This document shows, one piece after another, positions 44,971 to 54,323 of a DNA stretch of 64,000 bases (positions are counted from its first letter, which is position 1; every line of letters begins with the position of its first letter). Below the pieces are notes generated by a model. It saw nothing but the letters and a program-made list of their open reading frames with translations, was not told the origin of the DNA and did no database searches. The position numbers and the translations under genes were made by a program. The DNA comes from Hyphomicrobiales bacterium. Lineage in GTDB: Bacteria; Pseudomonadota; Alphaproteobacteria; Rhizobiales; Rhizobiaceae. The stretch is taken from positions 62,001-126,000 of the forward strand of contig QEVK01000003.1 in assembly GCA_003577315.1 (NCBI GenBank), read 5' to 3'.

Positions 44971-47900
44971 TTCGGCCGCCGCGAGCAGGCTGGCATTGCC
45001 GCCGGCGGCCGTGGTGTCGACGCAGACCGCGCGCTCATGCGCGTAGGCGACCGGATCGATGGCCGCCGTCACCAGCCGCACGAGCGGCCCCTCGCGCGAC
45101 GCCAGTGCGGCGCGGATCTGCCGCAGGGCCTGCGGCTCGGCCGCGCTCGCCACGACCTCGACGCCGAGGTCGGCGAGATCGGCGGGCTCGACCGTTCCCT
45201 CCAGCGCCTCGAGCGGCAGCCCCTTGCCGACCAGCGGCGCGAGCGCGGTGCGCGCGCCGGGCGCGACCGCCAGCACCGCGTTGCCCGCCGCCAGCGCCTG
45301 GATAGCCTGCGCCAGCAGCGCCTCGCCGTCCGGTCCGAGACAAAGCGCGCGGCCGCGCGGCGCGAGCAGCAGCGTGTTGGACTCCCCGGTCGGCCCCGGC
45401 AGGTCGACCGGGCCGAACTCCACCGCCGCAGCCGCTGCGACCGCCGCCGCCCCCTTGCCGCGCAGGTGCTTGCGCAGCACCTCGATGCGGTCGGGCCGGG
45501 CCGCCCAGTTGCCGCGCGCGCCATCCGGCATGTGCTCGCGCAGCGTCTGCGCCGCGACCGCCTTGCCGGCGGCCGGCGTGGCCCCCGCCGCCCCGGCCTT
45601 GCGGAAGCGGCGCAGATAGTGCGGCCCGCCCGCCTTGGGGCCGGTGCCGGACAGCCCCTCGCCGCCGAAGGGCTGCGAGCCGACCACGGCGCCGATCTGG
45701 TTGCGGTTGACGTAGATGTTGCCGGCATGGATGCCGTCGACGATGTGCTGCACGCGCACGTCGATGCGGGTGTGAAGGCCGAAGGTGAGCCCGTAGCCCT
45801 TTGCATTGATGTCGGCGATCACCTTGTCGATGTCGTCGGCCTCGAAGCTCGCGACGTGGAGGATCGGGCCGAACATCTCGCGCGCCATCTCGCCGATGCC
45901 AGACACGCGCAGGATGTGCGGCGCGACGAAGCGGCCGGACGACGGCGCCTCGAGGCGCGCGACCAGACGCCCCTGCCCCTCCATCCCGGCGCAGTAGGCG
46001 GCGAGCGCGTCGCGCGCCTCCTCGTCGATCACCGGGCCGACATCGGTCGAGATCCGCCAGGGATCGCCGACGCGCAGGGCCTCCATCGCGCCCCTCAGCA
46101 TCTCCAGCACCTTGTTCTCGACGTCCTTCTGGACGTAGAGCACGCGCAGCGCCGAGCAGCGCTGGCCGGCGCTCTGGAAGGCCGAGGCCACCACGTCGCG
46201 CACCGCCTGCTCGGGCAGTGCGGTCGAATCGACGATCATGGCGTTCAGGCCGCCGGTCTCGGCGATCAGCATCGCGTCGGGCGCGGCGGTCTTCGCCAGT
46301 TGCCGCTCGATCAGCCGCGCCACCTCCGTCGAGCCGGTGAAGCACACGCCGGCGATGCGCGGGTCGGCCGTCAGCGGCGCGCCGACCGAGGGACCGTCAC
46401 CCGGCACGAGTTGCAGCACGTCGGCGGGAATGCCGGCCTCGTGCAGAAGCGCCACGGCACGGGCGGCGATCAGCGGCGTCTGCTCGGCCGGCTTGGCGAC
46501 CACCGCGTTGCCGGTGACGAGCGCGGCCGCGATCTGGCCGGTGAAGATGGCGAGCGGGAAGTTCCACGGCGAGATGCAGGCGATGACGCCGCGCGCTGCA
46601 CCCGCCTCCTCGGCGGCGGCCGCCTGCCCGGCATAGTAGCGCAGGAAGTCGGCGGCCTCGCGCAGCTCGGCCACGGCGTCGGCCAGCGTCTTGCCGGCCT
46701 CGCGGGCGCACAGCGCGAAGAACTCGACGGCGTTTTCCTCGTAGAGGTCGGCGGCCTTGAGCAGCGCGGCCGCGCGCGTCGCAACCGGCGTTGCCGCCCA
46801 GTCGCCCTGCGCCTTCACCGCCCTGTCGACCGCCCCGGTCACAGCCGCGGCGTCGGCCTCGAACACCTCGCCGACGACCTCGTCGGGCTTCGCCGGGTTG
46901 ATGACCGGCCGTCCCGTCTTGCCGGAGCCGGCGCGCCAGCGATGCGGGGCGGCGAACCTGTCGCGGCCGGCCTCGATCTCGGCCAGCGTCACCGGGTCGG
47001 TGATGTCCCAGCCCTTCGAGTTGGCGCGCTCGGCGTCGAAGATGTCGGCCGGGCGCGGGATCGCCGGGTTGGAGGCCGGCCCCTGCGCCGCGACGGCGTC
47101 GAACGGGTCGCGGGCGATGTCCTCGGCGCTGACGGCCTTGTCGACGATCTGGTGGACGAAGGAGGAGTTGGCGCCGTTCTCGAGCAGGCGGCGCACCAGA
47201 TAGGCGAGCAGGTCGGAATGCGCCCCGACCGGCGCGTAGATGCGGCAGCGCGTGCCCTCCGCCTCGCGCACAGCCTCGTGCAGCGCGTCGCCCATGCCGT
47301 GCAGGCGCTGGAACTCGAAGGCGTCCTTGCGGCCCTCGGCAAGCGCCAGGATGGCGGCCACCGTGTGCGCGTTGTGGGTGGCGAACTGCGGATAGATGCG
47401 GTCGGTCATGCCGAGCAGCTTCTTCGCGCAGGCGATGTAGGAGACGTCGGTGCCGGACTTGCGGGTGAAGACCGGATAGCCGGCCAGGCCCAGCACCTGC
47501 GCGCGCTTGATCTCGGTGTCCCAGTAGGCGCCCTTGACGAGGCGCACCATGATGCGCCGGTCGAGCTTCTCGGCCAGCGCGTGGAGCCAGTCGATGACGA
47601 AGGCCGCGCGCGGGCCGTAGGCCTGGACGACGACGCCGAAGCCGTCCCAGCCGGCAAGCCCGGGATGGGCGAGCACCTGCTCGATGACGTCGAGCGACAG
47701 ATCCAGCCGGTCGGCTTCCTCGGCGTCGACGTTCAGGCCCATGCGCGCCTTGCTAGCGGCGAGCGCAAGCTCCGTCAGCCGCCCGACCATGACCGGCAGC
47801 ATCGTCTCCTTCTGCGCCACCTCGTAGCGCGGATGGATGGCCGACAGCTTGACCGAGATGCCGTGGTTCCTCGCGATGTCGGCCTCCCCGGCGGTGGCGG

Positions 47901-48570
47901 CGAGCGAGGCGATGGCGTCGGCATAGGCGCTGTGGTAGCGCAGCGCGTCGGCCTCGGTACGGGCGGCCTCGCCCAGCATGTCGAAGGAATAGAGATAGCC
48001 CTTCCTCGTGAAGTCGCGGCCGCGCTTCATGGCTTCGGCGATGGTGCGGCCGAGCACGAACTGCTCGCCCATCTCGCGCATGGCCGCCGACACAGCCTTG
48101 CGGATGACCGGCTCGCCGAGGCGGCGCACCATCGCGCGCAGCGTGCCCTCGATGCCGCCCTCGCCCTCCTCCAGCACGCGCCCGGTCAGCATCAGCGCCC
48201 AGGTCGAGGCGTTGACGAAGATCGACGACGAGCCCGAATGCGCCGACCAGTCGTGCGGCGCGATCTTGTCGCGGATCAGGTCGTCCATGGTGCCGGCGTC
48301 GGGCACGCGCAGGAGCGCCTCGGCCAGGCACATCAGCGCCACGCCCTCGCGCGTCGAAAGCCCGTATTCGGACAGGAACACCTCCATGAGTTGCGGGCTC
48401 GACGCGCCGCGAACGGCGCGCACCAGCCCGGCGGCGCGCGCGCAGATGCCGGCGCGCGCCTCCCCGGACAGGCCGGCGAGCGCGACGAGGCGCGAAAGCG
48501 CCTCCGCCTCGTCGGGCAGGTAGTTGGCGCGGATGGCTTTGCGATGGGCGGCGAGCGTGTTCGGGGACAT
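44968..48570 (-). CDS. putA: Bifunctional proline dehydrogenase / P5C dehydrogenase PutA
   Basis: Oxidises proline to glutamate in two steps, feeding electrons to quinone and NAD. The 1200 residues contain a short N-terminal helical region, the FAD-binding PRODH barrel (about 150-460; FVIDWLHALAEKLDRRIMVRLVKGAYWDTEIK, MTDRIYPQFATHNAHTVAAI, FEFQRLHGMGDALHE), then the aldehyde dehydrogenase domain (about 520-980; CISPWNFPLAIFTGQ, VCFTGSTEVARLI, LIAETGGLNAMIVDST, catalytic Cys near 805 in GQRCSALRVLYV) and a C-terminal extension. It has no ribbon-helix-helix DNA-binding domain, unlike enterobacterial PutA, so regulation likely falls to the divergent Lrp-type gene. The stop codon is formed by a repeat edge. 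Confidence 0.96.
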   Translation of the reverse strand: MSPNTLAAHRKAIRANYLPDEAEALSRLVALAGLSGEARAGICARAAGLVRAVRGASSPQLMEVFLSEYGLSTREGVALMCLAEALLRVPDAGTMDDLIRDKIAPHDWSAHSGSSSIFVNASTWALMLTGRVLEEGEGGIEGTLRAMVRRLGEPVIRKAVSAAMREMGEQFVLGRTIAEAMKRGRDFTRKGYLYSFDMLGEAARTEADALRYHSAYADAIASLAATAGEADIARNHGISVKLSAIHPRYEVAQKETMLPVMVGRLTELALAASKARMGLNVDAEEADRLDLSLDVIEQVLAHPGLAGWDGFGVVVQAYGPRAAFVIDWLHALAEKLDRRIMVRLVKGAYWDTEIKRAQVLGLAGYPVFTRKSGTDVSYIACAKKLLGMTDRIYPQFATHNAHTVAAILALAEGRKDAFEFQRLHGMGDALHEAVREAEGTRCRIYAPVGAHSDLLAYLVRRLLENGANSSFVHQIVDKAVSAEDIARDPFDAVAAQGPASNPAIPRPADIFDAERANSKGWDITDPVTLAEIEAGRDRFAAPHRWRAGSGKTGRPVINPAKPDEVVGEVFEADAAAVTGAVDRAVKAQGDWAATPVATRAAALLKAADLYEENAVEFFALCAREAGKTLADAVAELREAADFLRYYAGQAAAAEEAGAARGVIACISPWNFPLAIFTGQIAAALVTGNAVVAKPAEQTPLIAARAVALLHEAGIPADVLQLVPGDGPSVGAPLTADPRIAGVCFTGSTEVARLIERQLAKTAAPDAMLIAETGGLNAMIVDSTALPEQAVRDVVASAFQSAGQRCSALRVLYVQKDVENKVLEMLRGAMEALRVGDPWRISTDVGPVIDEEARDALAAYCAGMEGQGRLVARLEAPSSGRFVAPHILRVSGIGEMAREMFGPILHVASFEADDIDKVIADINAKGYGLTFGLHTRIDVRVQHIVDGIHAGNIYVNRNQIGAVVGSQPFGGEGLSGTGPKAGGPHYLRRFRKAGAAGATPAAGKAVAAQTLREHMPDGARGNWAARPDRIEVLRKHLRGKGAAAVAAAAAVEFGPVDLPGPTGESNTLLLAPRGRALCLGPDGEALLAQAIQALAAGNAVLAVAPGARTALAPLVGKGLPLEALEGTVEPADLADLGVEVVASAAEPQALRQIRAALASREGPLVRLVTAAIDPVAYAHERAVCVDTTAAGGNASLLAAAE

Positions 48571-48728
48571 GGCGGGACCGTCGGATCAACGAGGTTGGCG
48601 GATCGGGGATCGGAATTTGCCGCACCATAGCACGGGCGCGGGCGGCGGACTTGCCCAAAGCACTCGACTTCGCAGCCCTTCCGGCCTATTCGTTGGTCTT
48701 GCAGCATGGCATATGGGCTGAATATCCG

Positions 48729-49181
48729 ATGTCAGAAGACCAATTGGACCGCATGGACCGCAGCATCCTCGCCGCGCTGGCGCGCGAGGGAAGACTGTCG
48801 ATGTCGGAACTGGCCGAAAAGGTCGGGCTGTCGAAGACGCCGGTGCAGGCGCGGGTCCGCCGGCTGGAGCGCGACGGCTTCATCCGCGGCTATGCCGCCA
48901 TCGTCGATCGCGAGCGCATGGGCGAAGGCCATGTCGCCTTCGTGCAGGTCAAGCTGTCGGACACGCGCTCGGCCGCGCTCGACGCCTTCAACAAGGCGGC
49001 GCTCGCCGTACCCGAGATCGAGCAGTGCCACATGATCGCGGCGAGCTTCGACTATCTGCTCAAGGTGCGCACCAGGGACATCGCCGCCTATCGCCGGGTG
49101 CTGGGCGAGCGCATCTCGGCCCTGCCGCACGTGGCGCAGACCTCGACCTATGTGGCGATGGAGACGGTGAAGGACAGGTAG
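48729..49181 (+). CDS. Lrp/AsnC-family regulator, likely PutR
   Basis: A 150-residue Lrp-type regulator with an N-terminal helix-turn-helix (LDRMDRSILAALAREGRLSMSELAEKVGLSKTPVQARVRRLERDGFI) and a RAM effector domain (HVAFVQVKLSD, AVPEIEQCHMIAASFDYLLKVRTRDIAAYRRVL). Its position, 158 bases from divergent putA, matches PutR, the proline-responsive activator of putA in alphaproteobacteria. Start ATG 48729 begins at the conserved helix; a longer frame to 48651 has no family support. It ends 25 bases from the prfB stop on the other strand. Confidence 0.9.
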   Translation: MSEDQLDRMDRSILAALAREGRLSMSELAEKVGLSKTPVQARVRRLERDGFIRGYAAIVDRERMGEGHVAFVQVKLSDTRSAALDAFNKAALAVPEIEQCHMIAASFDYLLKVRTRDIAAYRRVLGERISALPHVAQTSTYVAMETVKDR

Positions 49182-49206
49182 GCGGCGCCATCGCCGCCCG
49201 CCCCCG

Positions 49207-50338
49207 TCAATCGATGTCGGCGATTGCCTGGCCCGAGCCGCCCTCGATGCGCTGCGACAGCGCGGCTTCCATGAACTCGTCGAGCTCGCCGTCGAGCACG
49301 TCGGAGGGGCTGGTGCTCTCGACGCCGGTGCGCAGGTCCTTCACGAGCTGGTAGGGTTGCAGCACATAGGAGCGGATCTGGTGGCCCCAGCCGATGTCGG
49401 TCTTCGACGCCTCGGTGGCGCTGGCTGCCGCCTCGCGCTTCTTCAATTCGTCCTCGTAGAGGCGCGAGCGCAGCATCTCCCACGCCTTGGCGCGGTTCTT
49501 GTGCTGCGAGCGCTCGGCCTGGCAGGCCACGACGATGCCGGTGGCCAGATGCGTGATGCGCACCGCCGAATCCGTGGTGTTGACGTGCTGGCCGCCCGCG
49601 CCGGAGGCGCGATAGGTATCGATGCGCACGTCGGATTCCGACACCGCGATGTCGATGGAGTCGTCCACCACCGGATAGACCCAGATCGAGGCGAAGGAGG
49701 TGTGGCGCCGCGCGTTGGAATCGAAGGGCGAGATGCGCACCAGCCGGTGAACCCCCGATTCCGTCTTGAGCCAGCCATAGGCGTTGTGACCCTTGACGAG
49801 GATGGTGGCCGACTTGATGCCCGCCTCCTCGCCGTCGTGGACCTCCAGCACCTCGACCTTGAAGCCGCGCCGCTCGGCCCAGCGCACATACATGCGAAGC
49901 AGCATGTTGGCCCAGTCCTGGCTCTCGGTGCCGCCGGCGCCGGCATGGACTTCCAGATAGGTGTCGTTGGCGTCGGCCTCGCCCGAAAGCAGGGTCTCGA
50001 TCTGGCGCGCCTGGACCTCGGCGCGCAGGGCGCGGATGCCGGCTTCGGCATCGGCGACGACCGACTGGTCGTCCTCCTCCTCGCCGAGCGCGATCAGCTC
50101 GATGTTGTCGTCGAGCGCGCGGGTGAGCTCGGTGACGGCCCGGATGCCGTCCTCCAGCCCCTGCCGCTCGCGCATCAGCTTCTGCGCCTCCTGCGGGTCG
50201 TTCCAGAGCGAGGCGTCCTCGGCGCGCGAATTCAGGTAGTCAAGTCGCTTTACGGCCTGATCCCAGTCAAAGATGCCTCCTCAGCAGGCTTATGGCCTGC
50301 CTGATCTCGTCGACGAGCGTCTCGGTTTCGGCGCGCAT
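49207..50338 (-). CDS. prfB: Peptide chain release factor 2, with programmed +1 frameshift
   Basis: Releases peptides at UGA and UAA codons. The gene is in two frames: 23 codons from ATG 50338 ([23 protein letters not shown]), then an in-frame TGA at 50269-50267. Shifting +1 at CTT-TGA-C continues [31 protein letters not shown] and the rest of RF2, about 376 residues in all. It carries GGQ in [19 protein letters not shown] and [22 protein letters not shown]. The stop-codon-recognition SPF is in [15 protein letters not shown]. An in-frame ATG at 50350 is an alternative start. A promoter lies at 50377-50405. Confidence 0.95.
50266..50281 (-). promoter_or_regulatory. prfB autoregulatory +1 frameshift signal
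   Basis: On the minus strand the order is AGGAGG (50281-50276), CAT, CTT, TGA, C. This is the classic release factor 2 frameshift site: an internal Shine-Dalgarno placed three bases before the slippery CTT, followed by TGA and C. When RF2 is scarce, ribosomes pause at TGA, slip one base and read GAC, restoring synthesis. Confidence 0.96.
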
Positions 50339-50376
50339 GGGGAGCGTCATTTCCTTGCTGAACTGAATCGGCGCGG

Positions 50377-50405
50377 ACCATAGGGACCGCGCCGGGGGAT
50401 GTAAA
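50377..50405 (-). promoter_or_regulatory. Candidate prfB promoter with a dyad over the -10 box
   Basis: Minus strand: TTTACA (50405-50400), 17 bases, TATGGT (50382-50377), a good sigma-70 match about 40 bases upstream of the start codon. GGCGCGG (50370-50376) and CCGCGCC (50387-50393) form an inverted repeat that encloses the -10 box. Confidence 0.5.
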
Positions 50406-50427
50406 GCAGACAGGAAGGCGCGAGCGT

Positions 50428-52890
50428 TCAGTAGAGGCCGCCGCCGCCCTGCATGATCGCGTCGCTCGCCTGCGGCGACAGCTCGCGGGCGCGCTCGGCC
50501 GCCTGGATCTCGTCCATGCCGATCACCCAGTAGCTGTCGGCCGGCCCGGTGCCGGGCTTGAAGGCCTCGACGATGGCGCCGGGCGCGCCGGCCTGCGCCT
50601 GCATGCCGGTCTTGCGGTCGACCGGGATCATGCGCATGCCCTCTGGCACGCGGAAGTCGACCGGGCGCACGTCTTCCAGCACCTCGGCCATGAACTCCTT
50701 GAAGATCGGCGCGGCAAGGCCGCCGCCGGTCGAGCCCTTGCCCATCGGCGTCGGCTTGTCGTAGCCCATGTAGAGGCCGACGACGAGGTCGGGCGTGTAG
50801 CCGACGAACCAGGCGTCCTTCTCCTCGTTGGTGGTGCCGGTCTTGCCGGCGATGGGCCGGCCGAGCTCGGCCAGCGTGACGGCGGTGCCGCGCTGGACCA
50901 CGCCCTCCATCATCGAGGTGATCTGGTAGGCCGTCATCGGGTCGAGCACCTGCTCGGCGTTGTCGATCAGCTCGGGCTCGGCCTGGCCCTGCCACTCGGT
51001 GGCGTTGCAGCCCTCGCAACCGCGCTGGTCGTGCTTGAACACGGTCTTGCCGTAGCGGTCCTGGATGCGGTCGATCAGCGACGGCACGATGTGCTTGCCG
51101 CCATTGGCCATGATCGCATAGGCCGAGACCATGCGCATCACCGTCGTCTCGCCGGAGCCCAGCGACATCGCCAGCACCGGAAGCATCTTGTCGTAGACGC
51201 CGAAGCGCTCGGCGTATTCGGCGACGAGGTTCATGCCCATGTCGTTGGCGAGCCGCACCGTCATCAGGTTTCGCGAGCGCTCGATGCCGGCGCGCAGCGT
51301 CGAGGGGCCGGCCGCGCCGCCGCCGTAGTTCTTCGGCTCCCACACCTGGTTGCCGACGCGGATCGAGATCGGCGCGTCGAGCACCACGGAAGCCGGCGTG
51401 TAGCCGTTGTCGAGCGCGGCGGCGTAGACGATCGGCTTGAACGAGGAGCCCGGCTGACGCATGGCCTGGGTGGCGCGGTTGAACTCCGACTGCGAATAGG
51501 AGAAGCCGCCGACCATGGCGAGCACGCGGCCGGTATGCGGGTCCATCGCCACCATGCCGCCGGAAATCTCCGGCACCTGCCGCAGCGTCCAGCCGGCGCC
51601 CTCGCCCTCGTTCTTTTCGACGAAGATGACGTCGCCCGGCTTCAGCACCTCGGCCGGCGAGTCAGCCTTGACGCGGCGGCCTTCGACGGTGTGGCGCAGC
51701 GCCCAGCTCATGTCGGCGGCGGCGACGGTCGCGGTCTCGCGCTCGGCCTTCAGCGCGCCCGAGACCTCGCGGCCGGGCTGGAGGCCGATCTTCAGCCCCT
51801 CCTTGCCGGATTCCAGCACAACGGCGAGACGCCATTCCGGTACGTCGGACAGGCGCTCGACCTCGCCCAGCGGCACGCCCCAGTCGCCCGACACGTCGAT
51901 CGAGGTGACGGGGCCGCGATAGCCGCGCAGCGTGTCATACTTGATGAGGCCGTGCTGCAACGCCTTGCGCGCCTTGACCTGCATGGCCGGGTCGAGCGTG
52001 GTGCGCACCGACAGCCCGCCCTCGTAGAGCGCATCCTCGCCGTAGCGGGAGATGATGGCGCGGCGCACCTCCTCGGTGAAATACTCGCCGGCGAAGAGAT
52101 AGGTGCCGCTGCGGCGCGGGTTGACGCCGAGCGGCAGCGCCTTCTGCTTCGCCGCCTCGTCGGCCTCGACATAGCCGTTGGCGACCATCTGGTCGATCAC
52201 CCAGTTGCGCCGCTCGATGGCGCGCTCGGTCTGGCGGAACGGATGGTAGTTGGACGGCCCCTTGGGCAGCGCCGCGAGATAGGCGGCCTCGGCCACGGTC
52301 AGCTCGTTGACCGACTTGTCGAAATAGGTCAGCGCGGCACCCGCGATGCCGTAGGCGCCGAGGCCGAAGAAGATCTCGTTCAGGTACAGCTCGAGGATGC
52401 GGTCCTTGGAATAGGCCTGCTCGATGCGGAAGGACAGCAGCATCTCGCGCACCTTGCGGTCGATGGTCTGGTCCGACGACAGCAGGAAGTTCTTCGCCAC
52501 CTGCTGGGTGATGGTGGACGCGCCGACGGGCCGGCGGCCGGAACCGAAATTCTGCAGGTTGGTGACGACGGCGCGGGCAAGGCCGGTCAGGTCGATGCCG
52601 GGATGGGAGTAGAAATTCTTGTCCTCGGCCGAGAGGAAGGCGGCCTTGACGCGGTCGGGAACCGCCTGGATCGGCAGGTAGAGGCGGCGCTCGCGCGCGA
52701 ACTCGCCCATCAGCGAGCCGTCGGCGGCGTGGACGCGCGTCGTCACCGGCGGCTCGTAGCGGGCCAGCACCTCGTAGTCGGGCAGATCCTTGGCGAGCGA
52801 GGTCAGATAGATGGCCACGCCCGCCGCCGCGACGAGCGCCAGCGTCACGCCGACGCCGAAGAAATATCCGATAAGCCGTATCATGCCCAC
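50428..52890 (-). CDS. mrcA: Penicillin-binding protein 1A
   Basis: Bifunctional peptidoglycan glycosyltransferase/transpeptidase anchored in the inner membrane. The 820 residues have one N-terminal helix (LIGYFFGVGVTLALVAAAGVAIYL), the GT51 domain (catalytic Glu in AAFLSAEDKNFYSHPGID, then GASTITQQVAKNFLL and LELYLNEIFFGLGAYG), an OB-like insertion, and the transpeptidase domain with nucleophile Ser near 482 (RQPGSSFKPIVYAAAL) and KTGT in AGKTGTTNEEKDAWFVGYTPD. The tail is Gln/Gly-rich. It follows amiC on the same strand with its own likely promoter. Confidence 0.97.
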   Translation of the reverse strand: MGMIRLIGYFFGVGVTLALVAAAGVAIYLTSLAKDLPDYEVLARYEPPVTTRVHAADGSLMGEFARERRLYLPIQAVPDRVKAAFLSAEDKNFYSHPGIDLTGLARAVVTNLQNFGSGRRPVGASTITQQVAKNFLLSSDQTIDRKVREMLLSFRIEQAYSKDRILELYLNEIFFGLGAYGIAGAALTYFDKSVNELTVAEAAYLAALPKGPSNYHPFRQTERAIERRNWVIDQMVANGYVEADEAAKQKALPLGVNPRRSGTYLFAGEYFTEEVRRAIISRYGEDALYEGGLSVRTTLDPAMQVKARKALQHGLIKYDTLRGYRGPVTSIDVSGDWGVPLGEVERLSDVPEWRLAVVLESGKEGLKIGLQPGREVSGALKAERETATVAAADMSWALRHTVEGRRVKADSPAEVLKPGDVIFVEKNEGEGAGWTLRQVPEISGGMVAMDPHTGRVLAMVGGFSYSQSEFNRATQAMRQPGSSFKPIVYAAALDNGYTPASVVLDAPISIRVGNQVWEPKNYGGGAAGPSTLRAGIERSRNLMTVRLANDMGMNLVAEYAERFGVYDKMLPVLAMSLGSGETTVMRMVSAYAIMANGGKHIVPSLIDRIQDRYGKTVFKHDQRGCEGCNATEWQGQAEPELIDNAEQVLDPMTAYQITSMMEGVVQRGTAVTLAELGRPIAGKTGTTNEEKDAWFVGYTPDLVVGLYMGYDKPTPMGKGSTGGGLAAPIFKEFMAEVLEDVRPVDFRVPEGMRMIPVDRKTGMQAQAGAPGAIVEAFKPGTGPADSYWVIGMDEIQAAERARELSPQASDAIMQGGGGLY

Positions 52891-53022
52891 TCCAGTCCGC
52901 GGCTCGAGGCGGCGCGGCGCAAGCGCGCGCGCTCGTCCTCACACCTTCTCGGTCGCACCGTTCTCGGTCGCCCATGTGGGCAAATTGCGGCGGGAGAAAA
53001 GCGCCTCGTCGCGATTCCTACA

Positions 53023-53051
53023 ATTAAATACCGCACGTGACACCGATGCAA
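53023..53051 (-). promoter_or_regulatory. Candidate mrcA promoter
   Basis: Minus strand TTGCAT (53051-53046), 17 bases, TTTAAT (53028-53023). It lies in the 188-base gap between amiC and mrcA, about 130 bases from the mrcA start. Spacing is ideal and both boxes are fair matches. Confidence 0.42.
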
Positions 53052-53061
53052 CGCATTCGCG

Positions 53062-53078
53062 GGCGGCCGGGGGCCGCC
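53062..53078 (-). terminator. GC-rich hairpin right after the amiC stop
   Basis: GGCGGCC (53062-53068) and GGCCGCC (53072-53078) form a seven-base perfect stem with a three-base loop, immediately after the amiC stop. It has no T run, so it may only slow transcription or protect the 3' end of amiC mRNA. Confidence 0.4.
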
Positions 53079-54323
53079 TCACCCGCCGGCCCCCTGCCTC
53101 GCCGTGGCGAAGACCCCGATCGCGGCGGCGATGCCCTCGGCGGCCTGCGCCCGCCATTCGGGGTCGCGCAGATGCGCCTCGTCCTGCGGATTGGAGAGAT
53201 AGCCGAGCTCGAGCAGCACCGAGGGGACGTCCGGCGCGCGCAGCACGCGGAAGCCGGCGAAGCGGTGCGGGTTGGTCGGGATCATGCGGATGACGCCGGA
53301 AAGCTCGCCGACCAGCGAGCGCGCGAAGCGGATGGAGAAGCTCTGCGTCTCGCGGCGGATCAGGTCGGCGAGGATGTCCGCGACCTCCTGATGCTCCTCC
53401 TCGATCTCGATGCCGGCGATCTCGTCGGCGAGGTTCTCGCGAATCGCCTTGGCCGCGGCCTCCGCGTCCGACGCCTTGTCGGAGACGGTGTAGACGGTGG
53501 CGCCGCGCACGGTCTTCAGCCGGATGGCGTCGGCATGGATGGAGATGAACAGGTCGGCCTCGTGCCGGCGCGCGATTCGCACCCGCTCGTCCAGCCGCAG
53601 GAACTGGTCGCGGTCGCGCGTCAGGAAGACGTCGTAGAGGCCGATTCCGTCGAGCTTCTTCTTCAGCTCGAGCGCGAAGGCGAGCGTGATGGTCTTCTCC
53701 AGCATGCCCGAGACGCCCTCGGCGCCGGTGTCGATGCCGCCATGGCCGGCATCGACCACGATGCGGAAGCGGCGGTCGTGCGCCGCCGCCTTGCCCAGCC
53801 GGTCCGACTTCGGCGTCGTGCGGGTCGAGGCCGTGGTCTCGACCTGCTCGGCCATCGCCTTCTCGAACACGGCCTGCGAGGAGGCCGCGATGTCGGCGAC
53901 GAGGCGGAAGCCGTCGTCGTCCTGGTTCGCCAGCACGTCGAGGCGCTCGACCTCGAAGGGGCCGTCGAAGGACAGGATGATGCGCGAGCGCCCGCGTTCC
54001 AGATTGCCGTAGTTGACCGCCGTCACCATGCCGCGCGGCGCAAGCTCGTCCTCGGCGAAGGCGAACCCGGCCTCGGGCATGTCGACGACCAGCCGGTGCG
54101 GGTCGCGCATCAGGAACCAGCGGAAGTCGGGGTCGCGGTCGAACTGGATGACGACGCGCATGCGCGCGGCATCGCCGGCCATCTTGTAGCCGCGCGCCTG
54201 AAGCAGCTCCTGCGCGCCCGCCTGCGCCGCCCACAGGACGAGGACGGCCAGGATGCCCAGCAGCAGCGCCGGCCCGCGCCGGCGGGCGTCTGCGGGGCAA
54301 GACCGGCATGGATTCGGCTGCAT
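53079..54323 (-). CDS. amiC: N-acetylmuramoyl-L-alanine amidase (AmiC type)
   Basis: Periplasmic zinc amidase that cuts peptide stems from glycan strands to separate daughter cells. The 414 residues have a signal peptide (RGPALLLGILAVLVLWAAQAGAQ), an AMIN targeting domain (MRVVIQFDRDPDFRWFLMRDPHRLVVDMP to about residue 160) and an Amidase_3 domain with zinc ligands in VVDAGHGGID, Glu near SGMLEK, and His in LFISIHADAIR, plus catalytic Glu in SVLLELGYLSNPQDE. An inserted helix region (EEEHQEVADILADLIRRETQSFS) may block the site, as in division amidases that need activators. It is divergent from rne. Confidence 0.95.
   Translation of the reverse strand: MQPNPCRSCPADARRRGPALLLGILAVLVLWAAQAGAQELLQARGYKMAGDAARMRVVIQFDRDPDFRWFLMRDPHRLVVDMPEAGFAFAEDELAPRGMVTAVNYGNLERGRSRIILSFDGPFEVERLDVLANQDDDGFRLVADIAASSQAVFEKAMAEQVETTASTRTTPKSDRLGKAAAHDRRFRIVVDAGHGGIDTGAEGVSGMLEKTITLAFALELKKKLDGIGLYDVFLTRDRDQFLRLDERVRIARRHEADLFISIHADAIRLKTVRGATVYTVSDKASDAEAAAKAIRENLADEIAGIEIEEEHQEVADILADLIRRETQSFSIRFARSLVGELSGVIRMIPTNPHRFAGFRVLRAPDVPSVLLELGYLSNPQDEAHLRDPEWRAQAAEGIAAAIGVFATARQGAGG

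Noticed and set aside
44803-48630. A 1275-codon open frame antisense to putA.
   Set aside because: A shadow of putA with no recognisable domain and no ribosome-binding site; it also crosses a strong terminator and two palindromes.
50176-50350. prfB judged to be broken by a frameshift or in-frame TGA.
   Set aside because: The break has the exact AGGAGG-CTT-TGA-C signal of programmed frameshifting and the flanking sequence is fully RF2-like.
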